Assembly (NCBI RefSeq): GCF_008728515.1
Contig: NC_044981.1
Span: 115,786,385 to 115,850,384 of the forward strand
DNA length: 64,000 nucleotides
Source: Papio anubis
Taxonomy: Eukaryota; Chordata; Mammalia; Primates; Cercopithecidae
Reading direction: 5' to 3'
Part shown: positions 21,944-31,774 of the stretch, one piece after another
Layout: every line of letters begins with the position of its first letter
Numbering within the stretch: the first letter of the stretch is position 1
Position numbers and translations under genes: made by a program
The notes under the pieces: model-generated
The model's input: only the letters and a program-made list of their open reading frames with translations
Databases searched by the model: none
Told to the model about the DNA's origin: nothing

Positions 21944-22264
21944 GACCAGGCATGGTGGCTCATGCCTGTAATTCCAGCACTTTGAGAGTCTGAGGTGGGT
22001 GGATCACCTGAGGTCAGGAGTTCAAGACCAGCCTGACCAACATGGTGAAACCCCATCTCTACTAAAAATACAAAAAATTAGCTGGATGTTGTGGGTGGGG
22101 TGGGGGTGGGGGGTGCCTGTAATCCCAGCTACATGGGAGGCTGAGGCAGGAGAATCGCCTGAACCTGGGAGGCAATGGTTGCTGTGAGCTGAGATTACAC
22201 CACTGCACTCCAGCCTGGGCAACAAAGACTGAGACTCTGTCTCCCCCCCAAAAAACAAAGAAAG
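21944..22264 (+). mobile_element. Alu (AluS-like), full length, with G-rich expansion
   Basis: This dimeric Alu runs from GACCAGGCATGGTGGCTCAT through GGATCACCTGAGGTCAGGAG and CAAGACCAGCCTGACCAACA to a C-rich then A-rich tail. Early in the right monomer, the normal GGGCGTGGTGGCGGGCGCC region is replaced by a long run of G tracts at 22093-22113. It forms a tail-to-tail inverted pair with the next Alu, 58 bp away. The 106-codon minus-strand frame at 22062-22382 is an Alu artefact. Confidence 0.95.
22093..22113 (+). other. very strong G-quadruplex motif inside an Alu
   Basis: Runs of 3, 4, 5 and 6 G are separated by single T loops (22093-95, 22097-100, 22102-106, 22108-113). All-single-base loops are the arrangement known to give the most stable parallel quadruplexes. 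Confidence 0.85.
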
Positions 22265-22321
22265 TGATGTTAAATGTGTCCTGTTTTTTTCTCATTGGCT
22301 CCATTCTCACTCTCTCTCTCT

Positions 22322-22618
22322 TCTTTTTTTTTTTTTTTTTTTGTGATGGAGTTTCACTCTTGTTGCCCAGGCTGGAGTGCATTGGTGTGATCTGGGCTCA
22401 CTGAAACCTATGCCTCCCAGGTTCAAGTGATTTTCCTGCCTCAGCCTCCTGAGTAGCTGGGATTACAGGTGCCCACCACCACGCCCAGCTAATTTTTGTA
22501 TTTTTAGTAGAGATCGGATTTCACCATGTTGGTCAGGCTAGTCTTGAACTCCTGACCTCAGGTTATCCACCCGCCACAGCCTCCCAAAGTGCTAGGATTA
22601 TAGGCACTGCACCTGGCC
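22322..22618 (-). mobile_element. Alu (AluS-like), full length, antisense
   Basis: A poly(T) run preceded by a short CT repeat leads into GATGGAGTTTCACTCTTGTT, GCCCAGGCTGGAGTGCA, then both monomers in antisense order, ending GCACCTGGCC at 22618. Flanking duplications are not clear. Confidence 0.95.
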
Positions 22619-22779
22619 CCTTCTATCTCTTATAAACGAAGCCATTATTAGTTAAAGAATCACTACTCATTTAAAGGGCTATTCAGAATTTCAGCATGAA
22701 AGATCTCTCATGAGCATAGTTATAGCCAAATGGTTTCTATGAAGAGGTGGTGATCAAAGGGAAGATGTTTGACAGGTGT

Positions 22780-22851
22780 GGGATGGGTGGGGAAGGGCCC
22801 ATGATGATACAGGGAAAATGACGGGTGACAAGGAAGGGGCAAGGGACGGGG
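22780..22851 (+). other. G-rich stretch with one or two G-quadruplex motifs
   Basis: GGG-AT-GGG-T-GGGG-AA-GGG at 22780-22797 is a clean short-loop motif. A second set (22823-25, 22836-39, 22843-45, 22848-51) has one 10-base loop and is weaker. The stretch is unrelated to the adjacent Alu. Confidence 0.65.
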
Positions 22852-22854
22852 AAG

Positions 22855-23105
22855 ATGAGCTGTCACAGAGCTAGGAGCTCCAAAAAGGCTATTGTCGGTC
22901 TAAGCACCAAGTTGAAGTAGCTTCTTCTCCCTACCCTCCTAGATGGCATGCCTTCCTGGCCCGCTCCCTGGGATCTGCTTTCCTCAGATCCTTTCGTTTC
23001 TACCTTCCTCAAAATGTTCAGATAAGAAATAACACCAGTCATAGCTACCATTACTTCTGTATGTGTGATACTTCAATACTTCCTATTGTTTGAGATATAA
23101 AAATC
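22855..23105. other. non-coding DNA, no element recognised
   Basis: No gene or repeat is recognised. The minus-strand frame at 22863-23051 has no protein resemblance. Confidence 0.5.
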
Positions 23106-23109
23106 CTAC

Positions 23110-23250
23110 ATTCAACACACATGAAAGAGATGCAGAGAGATGAAGACATTTGTCCAATGTCACATACACAACTACAAAATAGCAGAGCTGGAAATTAAAC
23201 CCAAATCTGATAGACACTGAACCCATCTTTTGTATACACTGTGTGACCAC
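23110..23250 (-). repeat. MIR SINE fragment, antisense
   Basis: GAGAGATGAAGACATTTGTC, CAATGTCACATACACAACTA and AGCAGAGCTGGAAATTAAAC correspond to antisense MIR blocks (GAGAGGTTAAGTAACTTGCC, AAGGTCACACAGCTAGTAAG, GCAGAGCTGGGATTCGAACC). Confidence 0.57.
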
Positions 23251-23254
23251 TTCG

Positions 23255-24455
23255 TGCCTGGGGATGAACTGTCCTAGAACTGTTTGCATTTTAATCATGA
23301 GCAATGCTCAAAAGGTAATGGAATGGGTTCCAAGGTTAAACTTCCAGACACTGGAGAAGGTGGGAATAAAACACTATTGGGTTTTAGGAATGTTCCCAGT
23401 GTTTGTCCCTGAGACAAGTCCCTGAGGTAGTGTCTTGTCAGTTCAGCTGGCATTTATGAAGCATCTACATCCACCACGCTTGATGCCTGGCTCTGGAAGT
23501 TACACGGTTGTTATAAGCAATGCTTCTCTTCTCTTTCCCTTGATAACCTACCCCCTCTTCTGGAAAGTTCAAGTTGTGGAACAATGTGCCCAGGATCTAG
23601 TTCTTTTCTTTTTCATTAAGGATAATTCTCTTACAACATTAGCAAAATCATATGACATCAGTTACTAGGAGTGTTTAAATTTTTTCATATCCACACCTTC
23701 GGCTATAATTTTTGAATCTAGATTTCATCTGTTTATCCGTTGAAAACAGGAAGCATTTGGGAGATGGTTTGTAGTATGCCTCATATGTAGCTTTTACTAA
23801 AATAAAGGATATTGGAGAGAGTCTAAGGTTTATCACCAAATTACACCAGTAGAAGCCTGCAAAGAGTCACCAAAAAAAATCATATTTTAAATCTGGCAAA
23901 CTGAGTCTATTTTCCATGAACGCACATTCAGCTTATTGAAGGCAATTTTCTTGTCCTACAAGTTTTTAATTATTTTTAATCCTAGTGTGAAATGCTGAAC
24001 TTCTTCATCTGCTCCGTGGGTGAGTGAGGTGATTTTTAGGATCCTCACCTTTTCTGTCTCTCTCTCCCACAAAGTAGTCTGTGGACATCATTTTTCTTAT
24101 CATGTGGTGTCCAGGGTTAAAGATTTTATCTCAGATAGGGGCTCATGAGGCCGGAGTTCATGGTGCCTTCCTTTATCTGAAACCCACTTTTCATGCTGTC
24201 TTAGATAGGGTCCACTTGTTTATCAATTCTCTCCCAGAACTGGTTTATATTGAGCTCATTCGCTCAAGGTCTTTTCCTCACAAATTCTTTTAAAGCCAGT
24301 TCTCTGTCCTTAAAATCAACCAAATTTAATGTAAAAGGCATACATTTAAAAATGTTCAAAAGGAGACTTTTCTATTTATGCCGATGGCATGTCATCTTGT
24401 TAGTATCAGTATACCTTCCTGGCCTTTCTAGATGTTTCTGAATCTTGATGGGAGT
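23255..24455. other. non-coding DNA, no element recognised
   Basis: No gene or repeat is recognised. Small + frames at 23435-23668, 24081-24293 and 24250-24441 lack recognisable domains. Confidence 0.5.
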
Positions 24456-24459
24456 GGAA

Positions 24460-24600
24460 GGAGGTGACAGTGCTGCTGAAACAAAACAAGTCATGTGAAG
24501 AGAATGGTTGAAATTAAATGACAGGTCCATAGGGGTCGTTTCTACTATCCTGTCTATTTTTATATAGGCTTGACATTTTCCAAAATAAAAAGTAAAGAAA
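24460..24600 (+). repeat. old L1M 3' tail, sense
   Basis: The end reads TTATATAGGCTTGACATTTT then CCAAAATAAAAAGTAAAG, resembling the L1M terminus (TATGTTTGAAATTTTCCATA, ATAAAA). Only the last 100-150 bp can be recognised. Confidence 0.5.
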
Positions 24601-24604
24601 GAAA

Positions 24605-25845
24605 TACCTAAGCATTATCTTCTTGCGTATACTTAGCCTTAGTCATCTCATCTCACAGTTTGGCAGAAAATTTACCCAGTGTTTTCCTTAGATCAAAATA
24701 CATGATTTCGAAAACATTCCTCTCAGTTAACTGGTAAATTTATCAGAATTCCTCACGTTGGAATTAAGCATTAACAAATTAAATGAATAAGAACATTTTG
24801 AATTTATCAGGATATCGATTAGTTTTGTTTCCAATCTTGGCTGTACCTGTGTTACATGTAAAATTGTTGCCTTGTATTTTTAATCCCTGACACAGTATCA
24901 AAATTGGCCATTTATATATATTTTGGGACCTTAGCAATTAGTAGAGCTGAATCAAAGGTTAGACAGCCTTTGGCATCAATCTGTGAAGGGAACTAAATGT
25001 CACTGATTACAAATACATCAATGGGAATATAACAAGTATAAGAAATCATATTTACCAGAATTCCTCTAGGGAAAAGTGGTTGGAAGAATTAGTTTGATAA
25101 GACACTACAAACAAGACTTCCCGGACTCGGGCTCAGGTGACTGTGAGGAATGTCCTACCTGATTCTGAGGATGGTGGGTCTGGAAAGGGTAGGCATATTT
25201 TGCAGAGTGTTAGGCACATCTGAGATCCTTACTAAATTGCTCAGAACAGTTCAGCACAGCCAAGAGCAGCTCTTCTTTTCTGCCACACCCTCCAGAACAT
25301 ACAACCTCTCTCCTTAATGCATGCTGAGAAAATATTTTTAAAACGTTAGTTTGAAGAGACAACAAATTATTAACATGCTGTCTTGTTTAGGTGAGCCCTA
25401 GGTTTTAAGACTTAATTTGCAAGAATTAAAATTATAACCAGAATATTGAAAAGTAAAGAAATACTTCCACTAAAAAGATCTAACTCTAAGATGATTTTGC
25501 CCCATTTTGCCTCAAGAATTACACTGTTCCATGACCAGGCTCAGACTGTCTTAACCATTCACTAATCAAATGAAAGCATGCATGTGTAAAATAAGTGAAA
25601 TACCAAGGACAATTGACTGAGCCATAGCTCAGGAACTCCCTGACACCCCCGAAGACAAACTATCCCTTGGAAGACTTTACCAGCCCTGTATAGCCAGAGC
25701 TGCTACAAGGGCTATTTCCAACATTTCACATAAGCACTGCAGACACAGGTGCTGCAGATATAAAGAACATCAAATTCAGCCAACCAGCTTCAGGTTAAGA
25801 GAAGGGCAAATGTAGTCAGAACAGTGCTTAGAAATGTTTAATGAC
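24605..25845. other. non-coding DNA, no element recognised
   Basis: No gene, RNA gene or repeat is recognised in this 1.2-kb stretch. Confidence 0.5.
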
Positions 25846-25846
25846 C

Positions 25847-25873
25847 TTTTTTTTTTTTTTTTTTTTTTTTTTT
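25847..25873 (+). repeat. poly(T) tract, 27 T
   Basis: This is an uninterrupted run of 27 T followed by CCGGTACCTTGAAGAAG. No recognised retroposon body follows. Confidence 0.95.
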
Positions 25874-25874
25874 C

Positions 25875-26515
25875 CGGTACCTTGAAGAAGACAGAAATGT
25901 GAAAGGCATGGCCTTGATAGACCTCTACATCTTTCTCATCAGGCTGTGGAAATTAGAGTCTCCTCTTGTTAAATAGGAAAGGTTAGCATTTAATAGTTAA
26001 TGAAGCCAAGGAGAATCTGAACAGATAAGACCTGAATCTGTACCGGCTGCATTTGGAGAATCCCAAATCCTCTTATCTTTTCAAAGAAACTCTGCTGTTT
26101 GCAAGATATTGTTTTAAGCAGAGAGGCGACAGGAACTGCAGCAGATGCAAGAACTACTCCTTTTTGAAGGCACGCTTAAACAGAATCTATGAAGACGTGC
26201 TGCTTTGCACTTCCATGGGGCACTGTGACAACACACTGTTTTTCCCCCAGATTCAAAACACAAATACCCTGGAAGCTGCCCTTTAAAATATTTACAGCAT
26301 TATGGACACCTTGTGAGCTTCCTACTTTTCTTTACTTCTTGCATGGCTCTTTGATGTATTTTCTTTCACATGCAATTTGCTTACAGTACTCATGTGAGGA
26401 AATGTTCTGAGTTGAGTGAACCTCAGGAGGGAAGAGGGGAGCTAAACTTTCTCTTACAATGGAACTCAACATGCCTTTGGGCTAAAGGTTATTCGAGGTC
26501 AGACCATATATAAGG
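25875..26515. other. non-coding DNA, no element recognised
   Basis: The overlapping + frames at 26053-26286 and 26189-26410 are in different phases and neither resembles a known protein. If the preceding poly(T) marks a retroposon, this would be its body on the minus strand, but I do not recognise a parent gene. Confidence 0.4.
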
Positions 26516-26648
26516 TAGGTATCTTGCCCCAGTCCAACTTTCTTTTCTCCTCTTTATGTCTCTTCTCCTCAGATAAATCTAACACCACCTCCCCAATTCC
26601 CTTCACAGTACCATCAATACAGGTCATAAATAATTCCTTTCATAGGAG

Positions 26649-26967
26649 CCTTTTTATTTTTATTATTATTATTATTATTTTGAGACAGAGTTTCACTCTT
26701 GTTGCCCAGGCTGGAGTGCAATGGCATGATCTCGGCTCACAGCAACCTCCGCCTCCCGGGTTCAAGTGACTCTTTCTCCTGACTCAGCCTCCCAAGTAGC
26801 TGGGATTATAGGCATGCACCACCATGCCTGGCTAATTTTGTATTTTTAGCAGAAACAGGGTTTCTCCATGTTGGTCGGGCTGGTCTCGAACTTCTGACTT
26901 CAGGTGTTCCACCTGCCTCTGCCTCCCGAAGTGCTGGGATTACAGGTGTGAGCCACCGTGCCCGGCC
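26649..26967 (-). mobile_element. Alu (AluS-like), full length, antisense, with TSD and (TTA)n tail
   Basis: The left end is the antisense tail, expanded to a (TTA)n run at about 26655-26681. It continues GAGACAGAGTTTCACTCTTG, then both monomers, ending GTGCCCGGCC at 26967. The duplications CCTTTCATAGGAG (26636-26648) and CCTTTCACAGGAG (26968-26980) differ by one base and define both ends. Confidence 0.96.
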
Positions 26968-27307
26968 CCTTTCACAGGAGTTTTATCCATTGCTCCCGGA
27001 CAACATTCCTTCCCCATTCACTTTCATTCACTTCCCCATGAAACCAATGCCTCCTGTCCCTCCAACTTTGGTGACAGTCCAAAAATAGGTTCTTCCTCCT
27101 CTGTCCTCTTCCATCCTTTCTTTGCAAACACTTCTTTGCTTTTTCTCCTATTGCCCAACTTTTCACTCCCTCACTCAGAACACGTTTCTTCTATGCCCTT
27201 TCCTATCCTATAAGTCTCCTATGCTCTCAGCTGCCTCACTGAACATTCCTTCCACATTCTTGCTTTAGCTGATGGTTCTCTCACTCTGACAACATTGTTT
27301 CCCCCAC

Positions 27308-27946
27308 GTGGAGGTGGCCCAATTCCTCAGCTCCAGTAATTTAGCTCAGCACACTTTTCATCCTCAAAGGTGCTTCCAGGTCACGAGTCCTCCTCACGGA
27401 AGCAAAAATCCTTTCTCTTTTGAGGCTTGGGATAGCTCACTAAACCACCATCTCTCCATGTCTCACTCCCTTACCAGATTCCTAGATCTCCTCCTCATGC
27501 TTTGGAAACAACAAGCCTGTGTAGCCTTATTCTCCTCCCGACACCTCATCTCTTCATCTCTAACCTGGTCCACTTTTCTGTTCACATGGATCACCCATGC
27601 AACATCCTGGCTGCTTGAATTTATGATCTTCTTGGCCCCAATAACCTTGACCTTTCCCTGCTTCAGCTCATTCTCATGGTCCTGCCCTCACCAAGGCCCT
27701 TCTCTGATTACAGGGTCCTGCATTCTTAGCTTTTTCAGTCTATCAAGTCCACAGATTGCATTCATCCACCTTGTCACAAAGTTCAGTCCCTCCACTAGTC
27801 CTCCAACTCTCTGTACATCAAACTCCTCCTTCTTCTTTCTTATGGGGTTAGATCCCATGATACCTATGGTAGGTACCTCAAGCACTTCAGTCATTTTCTT
27901 TCAGTGTTCTTGCCTGCCTGTCTTCTCATTTCACCTGTCCAGCTAA
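27308..27946 (+). other. longest open frame (212 codons), judged non-coding
   Basis: The frame starts in GTGGAGGTGG-like sequence and runs through the C/T-rich tract. Its product is dominated by Ser, Leu, Phe, Pro and Thr with no recognisable domain, signal peptide or repeat. C/T-rich DNA depletes TAA, TAG and TGA on that strand, so long open frames arise by composition. An intronless primate gene of this kind would be unusual. I consider it non-coding. Confidence 0.35.
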
Positions 27947-27994
27947 TCCCCAATCAATGTAGCTGTAGAGCTTCTCTGCTTCTACCTCTCACAA

Positions 27995-29175
27995 CTGATG
28001 ATTCTGGTGAATAGTAAACAACCCAGTGTATTTATGCCATTCAGATTCTGTGGTCTCCAATCCCAGTCTTGTCTTTTCAGTGTTGTCCTAAATGCGTATT
28101 CCCTTTTCTCTGATTCCATGAAAGGTCATCCCTACTTCTCACAGAGCGTTTTGAAGGTCTAGTATGAGTTCAGATCAGGTTGTTGTCTAGTGTCGAGGGC
28201 CTGGGAATCACTCTAGGTCTTTAAGCTGACTTTTATACATCTGCTATAATCTATTATGGACTGATTTGTGGTTTTATATATTCGATTGATTTGTAATTAC
28301 ATGTTTCTCATTTTCAATTTCACAGTGACCTCTTCTCTGTAGTTCTCATCTACTGCTTATTTTATAATGTATCAGAAATTATGTGAGCCATTGTGCATGT
28401 GCTATGATGGAACTTATCAATTAGTGTTAATATTCATATTCTTACATATCAACAAATAGTTCTACAATCCCACTTTGGTCACTTCAATGGTCTTTGACTT
28501 CTTACTGAATTTTCTGCTCTTTTTCTTTGTCTACTTTAAGTTTCCTTGAAGCCCCTGTTCCATCCTTGCAGATCTTGTTTGGTCCAATCGGCCTCAACTT
28601 TATCCTAAGGAAACACAGACTTAGTTTTAATTCTTGCTTGAGATCCCACTCATGGGATATGTGATCTTAAGTGACTTCCTTCTCTTTCTGAGTATATCTC
28701 AAAGTTAGATACTGTAGCTTCTTCAGTGTGAAGTGGAATAGTTATTACTGCAGTCAGAAATGTTGATTAAAGTCTTCTGACTCTAGAGTAAAATTTAACT
28801 TGAAAGGAATTTAAAAATTGTATTGTTAGAACCAAATTATGACTCGCATTCATTTTATAAGAATAAATCATAAAATCTACTTTCTGTGTAATTTGATATA
28901 TTCCTTTCATTTGAAACATAAAAATTAAAGTGAATTAATAGTGCTATTTAAGAAGAATTCTTGCACTCCAACTCCTTGGCTAGAGTTGAGGTTTTTCTCA
29001 TTTGCTAAACAAACTACACCCCATTCTTTTAAATACATGGAATAAAATACATATCACTGAATTATAAAAGAAACTCATACGTATCTTCACCATTATTAAT
29101 TAACTTAATGGCAAGATTGATACTTCTTTTTAAGCTAATGGGCTTCAGTTTGCTTGTAGTAATTCAGAAATGATA
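27995..29175. other. non-coding DNA, no element recognised
   Basis: No gene or clear repeat is recognised. A weak sense MIR resemblance occurs near 28650-28760 (GATATGTGATCTTAAGTGAC) but is below what I would call. Confidence 0.45.
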
Positions 29176-29179
29176 ATAG

Positions 29180-29335
29180 TTCCTGGGCTAACCATCTTAG
29201 TCTTGTCCCTCCACAAGGAGTAGACATCATTATCCCCATTTTGATGAGTGAACTGAGAGAACATGAGAAACCAAACATCACAATAAGTCGTTGGGCTGAG
29301 ATTTTAAAACAGGCTGAATACTGAGCAGTTCCACT
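29180..29335 (-). repeat. MIR SINE fragment, antisense
   Basis: GACATCATTATCCCCATTTT, GATGAGTGAACTGAGAGAAC and a degraded CACAATAAGTCGTTGGGCTGA follow the antisense MIR order (ATTATTATCCCCATTTTACAGATGAGGAAACTGAGGC region). Confidence 0.55.
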
Positions 29336-29384
29336 CACAGGAAGTAGTTTAAAAACTTCCAAATGCGATTGCCAACATTTTTCA

Positions 29385-29485
29385 GATACTATGTTCCACC
29401 CTCTCTGCCTCCTGAGTCCTACTTATCCTTCAGATCCCACTGAAGCGACAGATCCTTCAGGCTGCATCGCTTTCCCACCTGATGA
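29385..29485 (+). repeat. L2 LINE fragment, sense
   Basis: CCCTCTCTGCCTCCTGAGTC, CTACTTATCCTTCAGATCCC and the following block resemble the L2 region that reads CTAACTCCTACTCATCCTTC and AGATCTCAGCTC. It is short and diverged. Confidence 0.45.
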
Positions 29486-29489
29486 ATGA

Positions 29490-30025
29490 CTTTTGGGGGT
29501 TGGGATGGGTTGGTATTTAGCAAAGCAGACACAGGGGCTTGGGCAATCTGCCTGCGGTGTGTAGAATGGGCTGCCTGGAGATGCATGTAGGCTACAAACA
29601 CTAGGGAAGCTCCAAACCAGACCCACCTCACGAAGGGTGGAAGGAACTGACCAACAAGCCAGATGGGATGATAAACAGGAAGGCTGGGTCATTCTACCAG
29701 AAAAGAGGATGTTAGGCTGACTCATAAGCATGAGACCGCTAACTTGAAAGCATACTTTTGCTTAAAGTTTAGGAAGAGAAATACCATTCCGTCAAAATTT
29801 ATTTTGTTTTGTAACATAAGAAAAAAACCCCAAATTCCAAGAAACATGTGTTAGTTTAATCTAGTGGTTTAGAGGTATGTCAGAATGCAATCAGAGTGCT
29901 AACATTTCTCATTTAATTGTAACATGTAATCCTTATATTAATGAGGCAGTTTTAAAACAATATTGGGGATCTTAAATTAGAACTCACAGTCACTCCTAGA
30001 AGGGGCTGTAACATCATCATCTCCC
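29490..30025. other. non-coding DNA, no element recognised
   Basis: The G-rich phrase at 29495-29510 has three G-runs but not a full quadruplex motif. The overlapping minus-strand frames at 29419-29731 lack protein resemblance. Confidence 0.5.
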
Positions 30026-30029
30026 TCCA

Positions 30030-30345
30030 AACGCTCCTACATCAAATCCCTCATCTTGCTGCTAGAGTTATTTTTTAAAACACAGGTCAGCTTGAGTAAC
30101 ATTCCTCCTCAAAAACTTACACTGGCTTCACACTCCTTGGGAGTAGATTTCTAGCACAGTGTTCTAAATTCTCCATGATGGAGCACCTTTCTCACTGTCC
30201 TGGTTCATCACCCAGAGCTTCTCTGAATCAACACTTACCTTCCCTGCCAAAGCTTGGCTCAGGCTGTTCCTGAAATTTGTTCACCTTTCTTCATCTCTCT
30301 GTATGTTAAGACCCTTTTGTCCTCGGTCTGACACATTCCCTCCAT
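30030..30345 (+). repeat. L2 LINE 3' region, sense
   Basis: Blocks appear in L2 order: AAAACTTACACTGGCTTCAC (AAACCCTTCAGTGGCTCCCC), TTCTAAATTCTCCATGATGG (GGCCCTCCATGATCTGG), GCTCAGGCTGTTCCTG (CACATGCTGTTCCCTCTGCC) and further CT-rich sequence. Coding capacity is lost. Confidence 0.65.
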
Positions 30346-30449
30346 GAATCCCCTACTAATAGTCCAACGCCACCAACTCTGTCCCTCCGGGGAACTCCCA
30401 GGCTCTGTCATACTCATACACCTGCAACTTGCAGCTGCAACTTACTGCA

Positions 30450-30555
30450 ACTCCAGAGTTTCTCATTTGGTAGTTCTGGGCCGAGTCCCAAGAATGTACA
30501 TTTCCAGCAGTTTCCAGGTATTGCTGATGCTACTGGTCAGAGAACCCCTGCCCTA
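30450..30555 (-). mobile_element. MER20 (hAT-Charlie) fragment, antisense
   Basis: CCAGAGTTTCTCATTTGGTA, GGGCCGAGTCCCAAGAATGT, ACATTTCCAGCAGTTTCCAG and GTATTGCTGATGCTACTGGT align with antisense MER20 (CAGAGTTTCTGATTCAGTAG, GCATTTCTAACAAGTTCCC, GATGCTGATGCTGCTGGTCC). The terminal inverted repeats are missing or degraded. Confidence 0.8.
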
Positions 30556-30559
30556 TATC

Positions 30560-30920
30560 GTCTAGCAAAATGCCTTAAACATAGCAGGTCCAACAAATAC
30601 TGGATAATCGGGTAGGTCAAAGAGCCAGACATTTTGACTGAAAATTTAGAAGGTGTTTTATTAAGACTTTCAGCAGTGTGTTGAAGAACATAAATATGAT
30701 GATTTTCATTTTAGAATAGGAAAGAAAATAGAATTTATATAATCTCTGAAAGTTGACAAATTTATGCTTAAGTATTGTCCAAGCTGTTCTAATCTGTATG
30801 GAACCCTTAAAACGGGTCAGAGGGCCCATGGTGAGTGAAGATCAAGCTATAGGGAATTGGAAGGAAAGGAAATTGAAAATTTTCCTCAAGGGATCATGTC
30901 AGTCAAAGTAGTTATTATTT
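30560..30920. other. non-coding DNA, no element recognised
   Basis: No gene or repeat is recognised. The minus-strand frame at 30617-30829 has no protein resemblance. Confidence 0.5.
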
Positions 30921-30924
30921 AACC

Positions 30925-31020
30925 AACAAGGAACTGGAAACTCAGAAAAGCCACATAGCAAGGACCTGAGCTCCATCTGGGTCTGCAGTCCCCCACACTC
31001 AGTGCACCATCTGGTACCAC
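30925..31020 (-). repeat. MIR-like fragment, antisense
   Basis: AAGGAACTGGAAACTCAGAA and AGCCACATAGCAAGGACCTG resemble the GAGGAAACTGAGGC and GGTCACACAGCTAG blocks of antisense MIR. The call is weak. Confidence 0.38.
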
Positions 31021-31296
31021 TCTTGACTCCTCAGAAGCAGTAGCATCTCATGCGGAACTAAATAACACAGACTGTGCAAATATTAGGTTCACACCCAGGG
31101 CAACAACCCCCCAAATCCCAATTTATTTTGAATGAGTTGTAATGAGTAGGTGGCAAATTTATGACACCAAGCATGTGCTGTTCTGTCACTTGGTATTCCC
31201 CAGGCGGCATTCATTTCATGCCTCCTAAGCCATGACACGGAATGCTGGCCTTCTGTTTTTGTCTGGTCAAGACCTAGAGCTCTGTGAGAACACTTT

Positions 31297-31338
<42 letters not shown>

Positions 31339-31340
31339 CA
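31297..31340 (+). repeat. (AAAAC)n / (AAAAAC)n microsatellite
   Basis: About 44 bp of tandem AAAAC and AAAAAC units. No SINE body precedes it, so it does not look like an Alu tail. Confidence 0.92.
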
Positions 31341-31591
31341 TTTACATGGCCCTTTTCTGCTCTTTGGGGAAATGGGAGAGATTAGAGCTGCTGCCACCCA
31401 GAGGGTGGAATAAGTCAATGGAATGGATGAGTTAGCAGGGAATGAGTCTATACCTACATGTAGGAAGCGAGGTTTTCTTGAATGTCTAAATGCTATTTAT
31501 CTGCTTTCAGAGATAAACAAATAGATCTAAGCCTTTTCTGTGACAGTCAAATAGGTTATTCCTGAGCTCAGACGACCCTCCAGTACAGACT

Positions 31592-31772
31592 CAGTGCAGT
31601 GTACTGTGTGACCTAGGAACATCAGCATCGCCGGGGACCTTGGTAGAGTTGCAAGTTCTCAGGCTCTACACCAACCCACCGAGCCAGAAATTCTGGCGGT
31701 GGGGCCCAGTAACCTGTATTTTAACAAGTCCTCCAGGTGACTCTGGTGCAGACTGAAGTTTAAGAATTGCTG
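31592..31772 (+). mobile_element. MER20 (hAT-Charlie), near full length
   Basis: The element spans 181 bp from CAGTGCAGTGTACTGTGTGA to GAAGTTTAAGAATTGCTG. It contains AACATCAGCATCGCCGGGGA, GCAAGTTCTCAGGCTCTACA, TTCTGGCGGTGGGGCCCAGT and TAACAAGTCCTCCAGGTGAC, matching MER20 across its whole length. It is a non-autonomous hAT element and encodes nothing. The 8-bp target duplication is not recognisable, consistent with great age. Confidence 0.9.
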
Positions 31773-31774
31773 CT

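Larger units (their letters stand above)
26515..27990 (+). repeat. pyrimidine-rich tract, candidate ancient LINE remnant, split by an Alu
   Basis: Outside the Alu (26649-26967) the + strand is strongly C/T-biased for about 1.1 kb, with many TCCT, CTTCC and CATTC words. L2 coding strands have this composition, so a decayed L2/CR1-class body is possible, but I could not match a specific block. The 212-codon frame at 27308-27946, the longest in the window, is in this tract and is rich in Ser, Phe and Leu because of the base composition. Confidence 0.3.

Noticed and set aside
22062..22382. 106-codon frame with a protein-like sequence
   Set aside because: It is an antisense Alu translation (SLLPRLECS-type). 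Similar Alu frames at 4779-5029, 15057-15248, 26524-26769, 48182-48479, 51804-52082 and 63185-63373 are rejected for the same reason.
27308..27946. 212-codon open frame as a gene
   Set aside because: The product is low-complexity Ser/Leu/Phe-rich, from C/T-rich DNA, with no domain. Base bias explains the lack of stops.
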